Part shown: positions 17,740 through 24,202 of the stretch, in pieces
How positions within the stretch are numbered: position 1 is the stretch's first letter
How the letters are laid out: each line of letters begins with the position of its first letter
Source of the DNA: Lachnospiraceae bacterium UBA4381
GTDB taxonomy: Bacteria > Bacillota > Clostridia > Lachnospirales > Lachnospiraceae
NCBI GenBank assembly: GCA_002391105.1
Contig: DGRT01000077.1
Coordinates: 1-35,527, forward strand
DNA length: 35,527 nt
Direction of reading: 5' to 3'
The notes under the pieces: generated by a model
Told to the model about the DNA's origin: nothing
What the model saw: only the letters and a program-made list of their open reading frames with translations
The model's database searches: none
Translations under genes and position numbers: made by a program

Positions 17740-18384
17740 TTACAGGTTCTCATTTTCTTCCTGTTCCACTATTGATTGCCCTTCTTTTCTTCGCTGTTCC
17801 ATTCTTTTTTGATGTTCTTCCTGTCGCCGGGCTTTTTCTTTAAGCTGTTTCTTAACAGGTGCATTATCCATATGCAGATTAAGAAGCATAAGTCCTATTA
17901 GGCCAACGCCAAACAGGCATCCAACGATTCCACAAACTATATACGAAAAGAATGCAGAAGGACCAAAGCTTTCTTCACTGAACACCTTGTACTTTCCGAA
18001 TACCGCAAATACCTCTACTTCTATATTATCACCCTTGGCAGGCTGGGTGTCTTTGTAAAGCATATCAGAATACTTCTTACCTTCCACTTCAAAATCAACC
18101 CAGACCTTATAACGGTATTCATAATCCGTATAGTCCAGTCCCATAGCCTCCAGCTTATCCTTTTCATTCTGCTGAGCCACCGTGAGAGGCTTTCTCTCAG
18201 GCTCTGTGGCTGTTACAACCGCATCTGCCATATGAAAATCAGTACCATTTTGTATCTGATACATCTTTACCTTCACCATAACAAAAGAATATATTCCCAG
18301 CACCAGAAGAAATATTCCTATTCCTATTATTATCCACTCTGTACTGTCAAGCTTTCTGGGCTCTTTAATCTTCTTTTTACTCAT
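17740..18384 (-). CDS. Two-TM membrane protein, DUF3592-like
   Basis: 214 residues: a short basic N-terminus, a TM segment (about 18-36, IIIGIGIFLLVLGIYSFVMV), an extracytoplasmic domain of about 105 residues, a second TM (about 150-172, ending VGLIGLMLL) and a charged C-terminal tail of about 40 residues rich in Lys, Arg, Gln and Glu, probably a cytoplasmic coiled coil. The order TM, beta domain (YEYRYKVWVDFEVEGKKYSDM), TM resembles DUF3592 proteins, a resemblance only. Function unknown. A six-unit degenerate repeat array lies immediately upstream of its start. Confidence 0.72.
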   Translation of the reverse strand: MSKKKIKEPRKLDSTEWIIIGIGIFLLVLGIYSFVMVKVKMYQIQNGTDFHMADAVVTATEPERKPLTVAQQNEKDKLEAMGLDYTDYEYRYKVWVDFEVEGKKYSDMLYKDTQPAKGDNIEVEVFAVFGKYKVFSEESFGPSAFFSYIVCGIVGCLFGVGLIGLMLLNLHMDNAPVKKQLKEKARRQEEHQKRMEQRRKEGQSIVEQEENENL

Positions 18385-18393
18385 ACCCCACCT

Positions 18394-18552
18394 GTTCCTT
18401 ATAATAAATACTTTTAACTGTTACTTTTAAAAAACGTCTTCAAACGATTCGTTTAAAAACACCTTCAAACGTTTCTTTTAAATAAATGCCATTACCAGCT
18501 CCTTTAAAATAAACGCCTTTACTTGTTCCCTCTAAAAAATATCTCTTCACCC
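18394..18552 (-). repeat. Degenerate tandem repeat, 6 units of about 26 bp
   Basis: Units start at 18394, 18420, 18446, 18471, 18498 and 18525 and are 25-28 bases long. A rough plus-strand consensus is GTTCCTTTTAAAA followed by AAACGCCTTCAAAC. The units diverge in detail but keep the TTTAAA block and the ACGCCTTC block. The array fills the gap between the 72-residue gene and the two-TM protein gene, directly upstream of the latter. Confidence 0.65.
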
Positions 18553-18594
18553 GACGCCAGGTTGCCACTTGCTTCACAATCGATAACTATTATA

Positions 18595-18813
18595 CTATAA
18601 CCCAACTCCAATTACACCAAATATCCTGTTGGCATCTGTCTGATCTACTATTATTTTCCCACTGACATCACTTGATTCCCCAATCCATACCTCATAAAGC
18701 TTTTCCGGCATCATCCCCGGGATACATGTAATCAAATAGATTGCATCAGTATTGATTATAACTACCTGGTCTTTATTAACACCTGATCCTCTGTACCTCA
18801 CCTGCATAAACAT
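18595..18813 (-). CDS. Hypothetical protein, 72 residues
   Basis: Small soluble protein with a beta-rich composition (VVIINTDAIYLITCI, YEVWIG, SGKIIVDQ) and a glycine-rich end. It resembles no family I know. Coding is supported by a strong ribosome binding site (AGGGAGGTTAAGG) before ATG 18813; a second ATG two codons later is possible. The gene stands alone between the GIY-YIG gene and the repeat array. Confidence 0.68.
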   Translation of the reverse strand: MFMQVRYRGSGVNKDQVVIINTDAIYLITCIPGMMPEKLYEVWIGESSDVSGKIIVDQTDANRIFGVIGVGL

Positions 18814-18874
18814 ATCCTTAACCTCCCTTTCTAATTAAATCTGCTTATACCGCAAGAATTTTCACATTATTTTA

Positions 18875-19366
18875 TCAGCTATTTTTACCTTTATTCCCCT
18901 TAGTCCTGTTGTAGCCAATACTGTAAGCATTATATCTTTTGATATATATTCTCTCCAGTCTGTTCAGATCTCTTACGCCACTTCCCTTCAGGGCAACAAA
19001 TCGTATAGTAAATCTGTCTCCGTATGAATAGTCCGCGAACACCCTTCCATTGCCTTTGCCGGTAAAGTGGTTATTGGCTCTGCTTACCATCTTTCTTGCC
19101 TGTCCGACATAGTATTTATGCTTCGTGTGATTATGAATGATATATACTCCGGGGACATCATCTTTTTCTGATGCCAGCCGTTTTCCCTCGCCGGATTTTT
19201 TATTTCGCAGCTCCAGAAACTCGTCTATACTGATATCCCTTGATTGTTTTATTATCTTTCTCAAAGACTTCGGGCGCATAGAAAAAAGTAAAATGATTAT
19301 GATAAGGGTAAATAACAGTACCGTAATCACCATGAACAAGGTTTCAAAAAGTATATTACAAATCAT
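18875..19366 (-). CDS. Membrane-anchored GIY-YIG nuclease-domain protein
   Basis: 163 residues starting at ATG 19366, which follows GAGAGG; a longer frame reaches 19417 without a better ribosome binding site. One strong TM segment lies near the N-terminus (about 8-30, VITVLLFTLIIIILLF), then a basic linker, then a GIY-YIG domain: GVYIIHNHTKHKYYVGQA (V-Y-I and Y-V-G in place of GIY and YIG), an Arg-containing helix (RKMVSRANNHF), and NRLERIYIKRYNA with the metal-binding Glu. GIY-YIG enzymes cut DNA; a membrane-tethered version is unusual and its target is unknown. Such anchored forms exist in some Firmicutes, but I cannot state a role. Confidence 0.75.
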   Translation of the reverse strand: MICNILFETLFMVITVLLFTLIIIILLFSMRPKSLRKIIKQSRDISIDEFLELRNKKSGEGKRLASEKDDVPGVYIIHNHTKHKYYVGQARKMVSRANNHFTGKGNGRVFADYSYGDRFTIRFVALKGSGVRDLNRLERIYIKRYNAYSIGYNRTKGNKGKNS

Positions 19367-19384
19367 CGGAATTACCTCTCGTAG

Positions 19385-19418
19385 TATAATTTTAGCGTAA
19401 CTATTCCCTTCATGCAAT
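19385..19418 (-). repeat. 34-bp repeat, copy 1 (promoter-like)
   Basis: Matches 21404-21437 at 31 of 34 positions in the same orientation. On the minus strand each copy holds TTGCAT, a 17-base spacer and TAAAAT, so it can act as a promoter. Copy 1 lies just upstream of the GIY-YIG gene start and could drive it. Confidence 0.7.
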
Positions 19419-19447
19419 TAGTAGTAGCCTTTTTCTTTGAAATATAC

Positions 19448-19481
19448 AAAAAACGGTGCCGGCAATAGTCCGACACCGTTT
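19448..19481 (-). terminator. Rho-independent terminator after znuA-like gene
   Basis: AACGGTGTCGG and CCGGCACCGTT form an eleven-base-pair stem (one U-G wobble) on the minus strand, followed by TTTTTTG. Confidence 0.88.
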
Positions 19482-19513
19482 ATTATTGATTTACTTAATG
19501 CATACTTAAAGGC

Positions 19514-20587
19514 TTATTTCAGAGCTTCTTTAAGCACCTCCAGATTGGACTTCATAACCGAAATATATGTTGTCCCTGAAGCCACTTTTTCTGATGTGAC
19601 AGACTGCATGGAATCCAGAGTAAGTATCTTCTGATCTTTATTCTGAGTATTACTTATAACCGTTTCTGCAATCTTCTGATCACTGCCGTCTATGGTCATT
19701 ACAGCCGTAAGTCCCAGCTCATCTGTTTTCTCCGCCAGAAATACAACTGTTTCAAAGCTTGCCTCAGACTCTGCCGAGCATCCGGTAAATGCCGCATAGT
19801 AATCCAGCCCGTAATCATCTACCATATAACGGAACGGAAATCTGTCGCCAAAAAGGAGGGTTTTCTTATCCGCTGAGTCAACTGCTGATTGATACTCGGC
19901 ATCAAGCCCCGACAGCTCTGCCTTATAGCTTTCCAGATTCGCCTTATAGGCTTTGCTGTTATCAGGATCAAGCTTTGTGAGCGCCTCAGCAATTTCTTCA
20001 CATATCACAGATGCATTATTCAGAGAAAGCCATACATGCTCATCCATTTCAGGCTCCTCATGCTCGTGGTCATGAGCCTCTTCTGCTTCCTCGTGATCAT
20101 GATCCTCTTCTGCTTCTTCGTGGTCATGATCCTCTTCTGCTTCTCCATGGTCATGATCATGCTCCATACCTTCAACCACTTCTTCCTCTTTTACTGACTC
20201 GCCAAGGACATCCAGAAGATTGATAACAACCATATTTTCGTTACTTGTTGATTCAAGGACTCCATCCACCCAGCTATCAGATTCCCCACCAACATATACA
20301 AACATATCACATTCTTTAATCATTGCCATATCCTGTACAGAAGGTGAATAGCTGTGGATATCGACACCATTATCCAGAAGCAGGGTTATATCAGCACCAT
20401 CAGCCTTGTCTCCCATTATGTTCTTTACCCAGTCATATTCCGGGAAAATAGTAGTAACTATTTTAAGTTTTGAATCCGTAGTATCACCGGAGGCAGCCGC
20501 ACTGCTACCAGACTTGCCGCACCCTGTAAGACCACCCAGTATGAGGGATGCACTGATCATTCCCGCCAAAAGCTTTTTACTTTTCAT
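19514..20587 (-). CDS. znuA: Zinc ABC transporter substrate-binding lipoprotein
   Basis: Extracytoplasmic metal receptor of the cluster A-I/ZnuA-AdcA family, delivering Zn2+ to an ABC permease. 357 residues. The lipobox LGGLTGC places the lipidated Cys at 23. Likely ligands are the His in DIHSYSP (about 117) and DEHVWLS (about 183); the third-ligand block reads FGDRFPFRYMVDDYGL, a clostridial variant. Between them is an acidic, His-rich loop of repeated EEDHDHEEA-type units (about 143-178), as in ZnuA proteins, which may scavenge or sense zinc. Permease and ATPase genes are absent from the window, so the receptor is an orphan here. Two Zur-box-like palindromes flank its promoter and a Fur/Zur regulator is next upstream. 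Confidence 0.93.
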   Translation of the reverse strand: MKSKKLLAGMISASLILGGLTGCGKSGSSAAASGDTTDSKLKIVTTIFPEYDWVKNIMGDKADGADITLLLDNGVDIHSYSPSVQDMAMIKECDMFVYVGGESDSWVDGVLESTSNENMVVINLLDVLGESVKEEEVVEGMEHDHDHGEAEEDHDHEEAEEDHDHEEAEEAHDHEHEEPEMDEHVWLSLNNASVICEEIAEALTKLDPDNSKAYKANLESYKAELSGLDAEYQSAVDSADKKTLLFGDRFPFRYMVDDYGLDYYAAFTGCSAESEASFETVVFLAEKTDELGLTAVMTIDGSDQKIAETVISNTQNKDQKILTLDSMQSVTSEKVASGTTYISVMKSNLEVLKEALK

Positions 20588-20645
20588 TTTTCCTCCAAAT
20601 CTTTTATAAAAAACTTATCACTATCACATATTCACAAATTGATTT

Positions 20646-20660
20646 TGCAACACTGTCGCA
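20646..20660. promoter_or_regulatory. Zur-box-like operator, downstream site
   Basis: TGCAACACTGTCGCA matches the palindrome TGCAACA-N-TGTTGCA with one mismatch and lies over the predicted transcription start of the znuA-like gene. Confidence 0.72.
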
Positions 20661-20661
20661 T

Positions 20662-20689
20662 ATTATATCAGCATCCGGATAAATGTCAA
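20662..20689 (-). promoter_or_regulatory. Consensus promoter of the znuA-like gene
   Basis: TTGACA (20689-20684) and TATAAT (20667-20662) are both perfect consensus boxes, with a 16-base spacer. A Zur-box-like palindrome stands on each side, a layout that should allow tight repression. Confidence 0.82.
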
Positions 20690-20696
20690 TACATTT

Positions 20697-20711
20697 TGCA
20701 ACAATGTTGCA
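20697..20711. promoter_or_regulatory. Zur-box-like operator, upstream site
   Basis: TGCAACAATGTTGCA is a perfect inverted repeat around one central base, seven bases upstream of the -35 box and 51 bases from the downstream site, that is about five helical turns. Confidence 0.78.
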
Positions 20712-20726
20712 TTTTTACAAAATAAA

Positions 20727-20780
20727 CCTGACCGGATCAATCATGAGAAGTACAGGCTTCTCACAATCATCCCGGTCAGG
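20727..20780 (-). terminator. Two-part hairpin terminator after the Fur-family gene
   Basis: CCTGACCGG pairs with CCGGTCAGG and encloses a second stem, TGAGAAG with CTTCTCA. On the minus strand the base is followed by TTTATTTTG. The lower T content makes strict termination less certain. Confidence 0.62.
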
Positions 20781-20826
20781 TACATAAGATTTGTAACGCT
20801 ATTCTTTTGTTAATTTAACTAGCTAC

Positions 20827-21255
20827 TCAGGAATTGTCACTATGGTTTTCTTCAGCTTTACACTCATCGCACTTACCAATTATCATGGTTTTGGAAGAAT
20901 CAATATTAAGCCCATATTCCCTCTCCAGCTTCTCGGCAAAGTCGTGAACAAAAGGATTCTCCAGATGAAATATCCTGCCACATTCACTGCACTGGGCATG
21001 CATATGCTCATCACAGTGCTGATGCGACTCTGAATACTGGTAATACCAGGCATCCTGATTGGGCTCTTTATATCGGACCAGGTCTCCATTTTCACATAGA
21101 CGGTCCAGATTCCGGTAAACAGTAGTTCTATTAACACCACTGTCCTCCAGCTTCAGATAATTATATACCTCTCTTGCGGTAAATCTCCTGTCAGAATGTT
21201 CCTTCAAATACTGGATTATATACTCTCTTGCTTTCGTTTTATAAGAATTTCTCAC
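20827..21255 (-). CDS. zur: Fur-family metalloregulator, probably Zur
   Basis: Dimeric metal-responsive repressor. 142 residues: an N-terminal winged helix with RRFTAREVYNYL and GVNRTTVYRNLDRLCENGDL as the recognition helix, then a C-terminal dimerisation and metal domain with HQHCDEHMHAQCSECG and CDEC, the two CxxC pairs (CSEC, CDEC) forming the structural zinc site. I take GTG 21255 as the start because GCAGGTGAAGAA gives a ribosome binding site; TTG 21270 is also open. Neighbourhood with a zinc receptor gene and Zur-type boxes argues for Zur rather than Fur or PerR; specificity is an inference. Confidence 0.88.
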   Translation of the reverse strand: MRNSYKTKAREYIIQYLKEHSDRRFTAREVYNYLKLEDSGVNRTTVYRNLDRLCENGDLVRYKEPNQDAWYYQYSESHQHCDEHMHAQCSECGRIFHLENPFVHDFAEKLEREYGLNIDSSKTMIIGKCDECKAEENHSDNS

Positions 21256-21305
21256 TTCTTCACCTGCCAAATTAATATTATAGAACTACATTTAGAACTA
21301 CTATT

Positions 21306-21367
21306 CGCCGTGTTTATTGCAATTCATCCCGCCACCTATAGAGGTGGGGGATTTCTTGCTCACGGCG
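21306..21367 (+). mobile_element. IS200/IS605-like end remnant (hairpin)
   Basis: GCAATTCATCCCGCCACC, a short turn and GGTGGGGGATTTCTTGCT form the stem-rich motif I associate from memory with the right ends of IS200/IS605-family (TnpB-type) elements. An outer pair, CGCCGTG (21306-21312) and CACGGCG (21361-21367), encloses it. No transposase or TnpB gene is present. The strand given is the one in which the motif reads in its usual form. Confidence 0.5.
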
Positions 21368-21403
21368 TGTTAAAACCAATCACATTTCACGATAAACACC
21401 AGT

Positions 21404-21437
21404 AATAATTTTACCTTAACTATTCCCTTCATGCAAT
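21404..21437 (-). repeat. 34-bp repeat, copy 2 (promoter-like)
   Basis: Direct copy of 19385-19418 with three mismatches, again keeping TTGCAT-N17-TAAAAT on the minus strand. It lies about 36 bases from the IS200/IS605-like hairpin, with the zur-znuA region between the copies. It may be the zur promoter or a mobile-element edge. Confidence 0.68.
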
Positions 21438-21534
21438 CCTCTAACGTTCTTTTGGTTTTCGATTTTTAAACATAGCCGCCCCTAACGGCTCGCTCAGAAT
21501 ATATTCTACCACCAGTATGATAACAAATGTGCAA

Positions 21535-21563
21535 CAAAAAACAGCGTTGAATCATCAACGCTG
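21535..21563 (-). terminator. Rho-independent terminator after the 42-residue gene
   Basis: CAGCGTTGA and TCAACGCTG form a perfect nine-base-pair stem with a four-base loop, followed on the minus strand by TTTTTTGTTG. It supports the reality of the small gene that ends at 21587. Confidence 0.88.
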
Positions 21564-21586
21564 CAATCGTTAACTCCGCTAAATTT

Positions 21587-21715
21587 TCAGCTTTCCTTAA
21601 TGTCCTCCAGATACTTATCAAGCCTGCTTCGATAATAGAGCATTTTGGGATAGGATACAAGTCCAAAGCCGGATATGATAAGTATAATCACCATTCCCGG
21701 AAGACGGGTACACAT
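21587..21715 (-). CDS. Small membrane protein, 42 residues
   Basis: A miniprotein too short for most gene finders. One TM segment (about 8-20, MVIILIISGFGLV) is followed by a basic and then amphipathic tail (YPKMLYYRSRLDKYLEDIKES). AGAGG precedes ATG 21715 by about ten bases, and a canonical terminator follows the stop by 24 bases, which together argue that it is real. No family recognised. It could be a bitopic regulator of a larger membrane protein, a stress peptide or a toxin; the sequence does not say which. Confidence 0.6.
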   Translation of the reverse strand: MCTRLPGMVIILIISGFGLVSYPKMLYYRSRLDKYLEDIKES

Positions 21716-21746
21716 ATAGCGATATCCTCTATCTTTATTATTCTTT

Positions 21747-21797
21747 ATTATTCTTAATCTTTCTGTTAACTCTTCATTATTCTTAACCCTTCTGTTA
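21747..21797. repeat. 22-bp imperfect direct repeat
   Basis: Two copies of a 22-base unit beginning ATTATTCTTAA and ending TTCTGTTA, at 21747-21768 and 21776-21797, a period of 29. They differ at two positions. The array lies between the LacI gene stop and the 42-residue gene. Confidence 0.55.
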
Positions 21798-21827
21798 TGC
21801 TGGAAAGCCTACAGCTCAGGTAAACCA

Positions 21828-22838
21828 CTAATCATTTATAGCCATAACAGAATCTCTTCTGACTATATCCCCGGCAACAACCACTCTTCCAACATAGTAA
21901 TCACTGTCTTCCATTGATTTTCTGAGTATTCCAACTACATCTCTGACCATCGCATCCATATCTATACGGAAGGTTGTAAGTGCAGGCGTAGAAAGGCTGG
22001 CATGAATGGAATCATCGAAGCCCACAACAGATACATCCTCCGGAACTCTTTTCCCCATCTCCTTTAACGTGTTGACCAGTTGAAATGCTATACCGTCACA
22101 ATTACAAACAAAGGCAGTCGGCATCTTTTCAGGAAAGCTGAGCTCGATAAAGTCTCCATCCTCATCCCTGTCCTCTAATATACTGTCATGCCTTACATTA
22201 AGATTATTCTCATATAACGCCTTTCTGTATCCCAGATATCTGTCCATGATGGAATTAGTAGCTTTATAGCTGCCCACAAATCCGATATCCTTGTGACCGG
22301 CTTCGATCAGAAGCTTCGTCATCAGATAACAGCCATGCAGATTATCAGCCACAACAGAGTTGGTTTTTGAATGTGGCAGATAATCATCCATAAAAACATA
22401 AGGCAGTCCTTCTGCAAGAACATTATCAACATATTTTTCATCCATATGTCCCAGCATTATCAGAGCACTTACCTGAGCATTTCTGACACAGGCAGGAAGA
22501 ACGCAGTTTTTCTCATCGTTTCTTTCTACGATTTCTGTAATGGCTATCATATTCATTGATACCAGATTCTTTGTAAGTGCAGTAAGTATATTGGAGTAAA
22601 ATGAATCCCCACTGACAAATCTGTCCATTATGATAATACCGACAAAGATAGCCCCCGCCCCGGAGGTCTCTACATTTTTTGCCTTATGATATTCGTAACC
22701 AAGCTCAGAAGCACGCAGTATTATCCTGCTTCTCACTTCATCGCTTACACCCTCCTTGCCACTAAGCGCCTTGGAAACAGTTACAGTACTCACCCCAAGG
22801 TCCTTTGCTATATCACTCATTGTAAGCTTCTTATACAA
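21828..22838 (-). CDS. LacI-family transcriptional regulator
   Basis: DNA-binding regulator with an N-terminal lambda-like HTH (LTMSDIAKDLGVSTVTVSKALSGKEGVSDEVRSRI) and a periplasmic-binding-protein-like effector domain (about 60-335, with GFVGSYKATNSIMDRYLGYRKAL and VVGFDDSIHASLSTPALTTFRID). The usual ligand is a sugar, but no sugar gene is adjacent, so the ligand is unknown. I start at TTG 22838 because GAGGTG stands six bases upstream; GTG 22847 also reads in frame. An array of operator-like palindromes lies directly upstream, suggesting autoregulation. Confidence 0.9.
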   Translation of the reverse strand: MYKKLTMSDIAKDLGVSTVTVSKALSGKEGVSDEVRSRIILRASELGYEYHKAKNVETSGAGAIFVGIIIMDRFVSGDSFYSNILTALTKNLVSMNMIAITEIVERNDEKNCVLPACVRNAQVSALIMLGHMDEKYVDNVLAEGLPYVFMDDYLPHSKTNSVVADNLHGCYLMTKLLIEAGHKDIGFVGSYKATNSIMDRYLGYRKALYENNLNVRHDSILEDRDEDGDFIELSFPEKMPTAFVCNCDGIAFQLVNTLKEMGKRVPEDVSVVGFDDSIHASLSTPALTTFRIDMDAMVRDVVGILRKSMEDSDYYVGRVVVAGDIVRRDSVMAIND

Positions 22839-22874
22839 AACCTGCACCTCATTTCTGTTACTATGCCTATATAT

Positions 22875-22999
22875 TTACACCGATTATTTCTGATAACAAC
22901 ACAGAAAGCATGATTTCTGATTATTTCCCACAGAACATAGTTTCTAATCACTTCTCAGAAAGCATGATTTCTGATTACTTTATAACAGCATGGTATCTG
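22875..22999 (-). promoter_or_regulatory. Array of LacI-type operator-like palindromes
   Basis: CAGAAAGCATGATTTCTG, an imperfect palindrome pairing CAGAAA with TTTCTG, occurs identically at 22902-22919 and 22956-22973. Degenerate copies lie at 22931-22947 and 22986-22999, and a half site near 22883-22892. Centres are about 25-29 bases apart. Its form is that of LacI-family operators, and it lies just upstream of the LacI gene. Confidence 0.62.
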
Positions 23000-23132
23000 A
23001 TCAGCCATACAGCAGCATTATATTCTTTGCCTCTCAGCACAAAAAAATAAAGTAAATTTAAGTAATTATAACTCAAACCCACTTTATAAGATAATTATTA
23101 TCAAGTTATTTTTCAAGCCCTTTCTTTTAGTT

Positions 23133-23192
23133 AAGGTGTCAAAAGTCAACATACTCTTCCCACAGGAAAAGCATTTTGACTTCCGGCACCTT
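23133..23192 (-). terminator. Interrupted hairpin downstream of cysK
   Basis: AAGGTG pairs with CACCTT and TCAAAA with TTTTGA across a loop of about 29 bases. No good T tract follows on the minus strand, so it may be a processing site or a weak terminator. Confidence 0.4.
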
Positions 23193-23200
23193 ATATCTTC

Positions 23201-24133
23201 TTACTCAGTAAAAAGTGCTGTTGAATAGTAACGGTCACCACTATCCGGAAGCAGAGCCACTATTACCTTACCTTTATTCTCAGGTCTTCTGGCAAGTGTA
23301 ATCGCACCATAGAGAGCAGCTCCTGATGAGATACCAACAGAGATACCTTCTTTCTTGGCAAGCAGCTTTGCAGTTGCAAATGCATCCTCTCCACTGGCTG
23401 TAAACACCTCATCATAAATATCAGTGCTGAGCACATCAGGTACAAATCCGGCACCGATACCCTGAATCTTGTGAGCACCCGCTCTTCCTTCTGAAAGAAC
23501 CGGCGAATCTGCAGGTTCAAGCGCAACCACCTTGACATCAGGATTCTGTGACTTGAGATACTCTCCTGTTCCTGTGACAGTACCACCGGTACCAACTCCG
23601 GCGATAAATATATCTACCTTTCCATCTGTATCTTTCCAGATCTCAGGACCGGTAGTGAGCCTGTGAATCTCAGGGTTGGCAGGATTAACAAACTGACCGG
23701 GTATAAAGCTGTCAGGAATCTCCTGTGCAAGCTCTTCAGCCTTAGCAATAGCACCCTTCATTCCCTTAGCACCCTCAGTAAGTACCAGCTCTGCGCCATA
23801 TGCCTTAAGAATATTTCTACGCTCTACGCTCATAGTTTCCGGCATGGTAAGAATGATACGATATCCCTTTGCAGCAGCAATAGCAGCAAGACCTATACCT
23901 GTATTTCCTGAAGTAGGTTCAATGATTACAGAGCCTTCCTTCAGTTTGCCGCTTTTCTCAGCATCCTCGATCATAGCCTTTGCAATACGATCCTTTACAC
24001 TGCCTGCCGGATTGAAGTATTCCAGCTTCACAAGAATGGTAGCTTCCAGTCCCAGTTCCTTTTCTATATTTACCACCTCAACCAGAGGAGTGTTACCTAT
24101 AAGTCCAAGTGTTCCTTTGTAAATATTCGCCAT
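23201..24133 (-). CDS. cysK: Cysteine synthase A (O-acetylserine sulfhydrylase)
   Basis: PLP-dependent enzyme making cysteine from O-acetylserine and sulfide. 310 residues starting MANIYKG at ATG 24133, which has AAGGAG upstream; a longer frame to 24151 adds six residues. Motifs: the PLP lysine in FNPAGSVKDRIA (about residue 44), the substrate loop PTSGNTGIGLA, GTGGTVTGTG for PLP phosphate, and GISSGAALYGA near the C-terminus. The length fits CysK (about 310). With the neighbouring O-acetylhomoserine sulfhydrylase and LysR gene it forms a sulfur assimilation cluster. A 13-bp repeat array lies upstream. Confidence 0.95.
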   Translation of the reverse strand: MANIYKGTLGLIGNTPLVEVVNIEKELGLEATILVKLEYFNPAGSVKDRIAKAMIEDAEKSGKLKEGSVIIEPTSGNTGIGLAAIAAAKGYRIILTMPETMSVERRNILKAYGAELVLTEGAKGMKGAIAKAEELAQEIPDSFIPGQFVNPANPEIHRLTTGPEIWKDTDGKVDIFIAGVGTGGTVTGTGEYLKSQNPDVKVVALEPADSPVLSEGRAGAHKIQGIGAGFVPDVLSTDIYDEVFTASGEDAFATAKLLAKKEGISVGISSGAALYGAITLARRPENKGKVIVALLPDSGDRYYSTALFTE

Positions 24134-24202
24134 TACACTACTCCTTTCCATAAATCATTCCATTTATTATTCCATAAATTTTTAAATATATTTTTTTAAT
24201 TT

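Larger units (their letters stand above)
21271..21586. other. 315-base gene-free stretch
   Basis: Between the zur gene and the 42-residue protein gene this holds the IS200/IS605-like hairpin (21306-21367), the second 34-bp repeat (21404-21437) and a terminator (21535-21563). A 66-codon frame at 21466-21666 is not credible because the terminator lies inside it. It appears to be an old insertion site. Confidence 0.6.

Noticed and set aside
21466..21666. 66-codon minus-strand frame
   Set aside because: A strong terminator (21535-21563) lies within it, and the 42-residue protein in another frame has better support.
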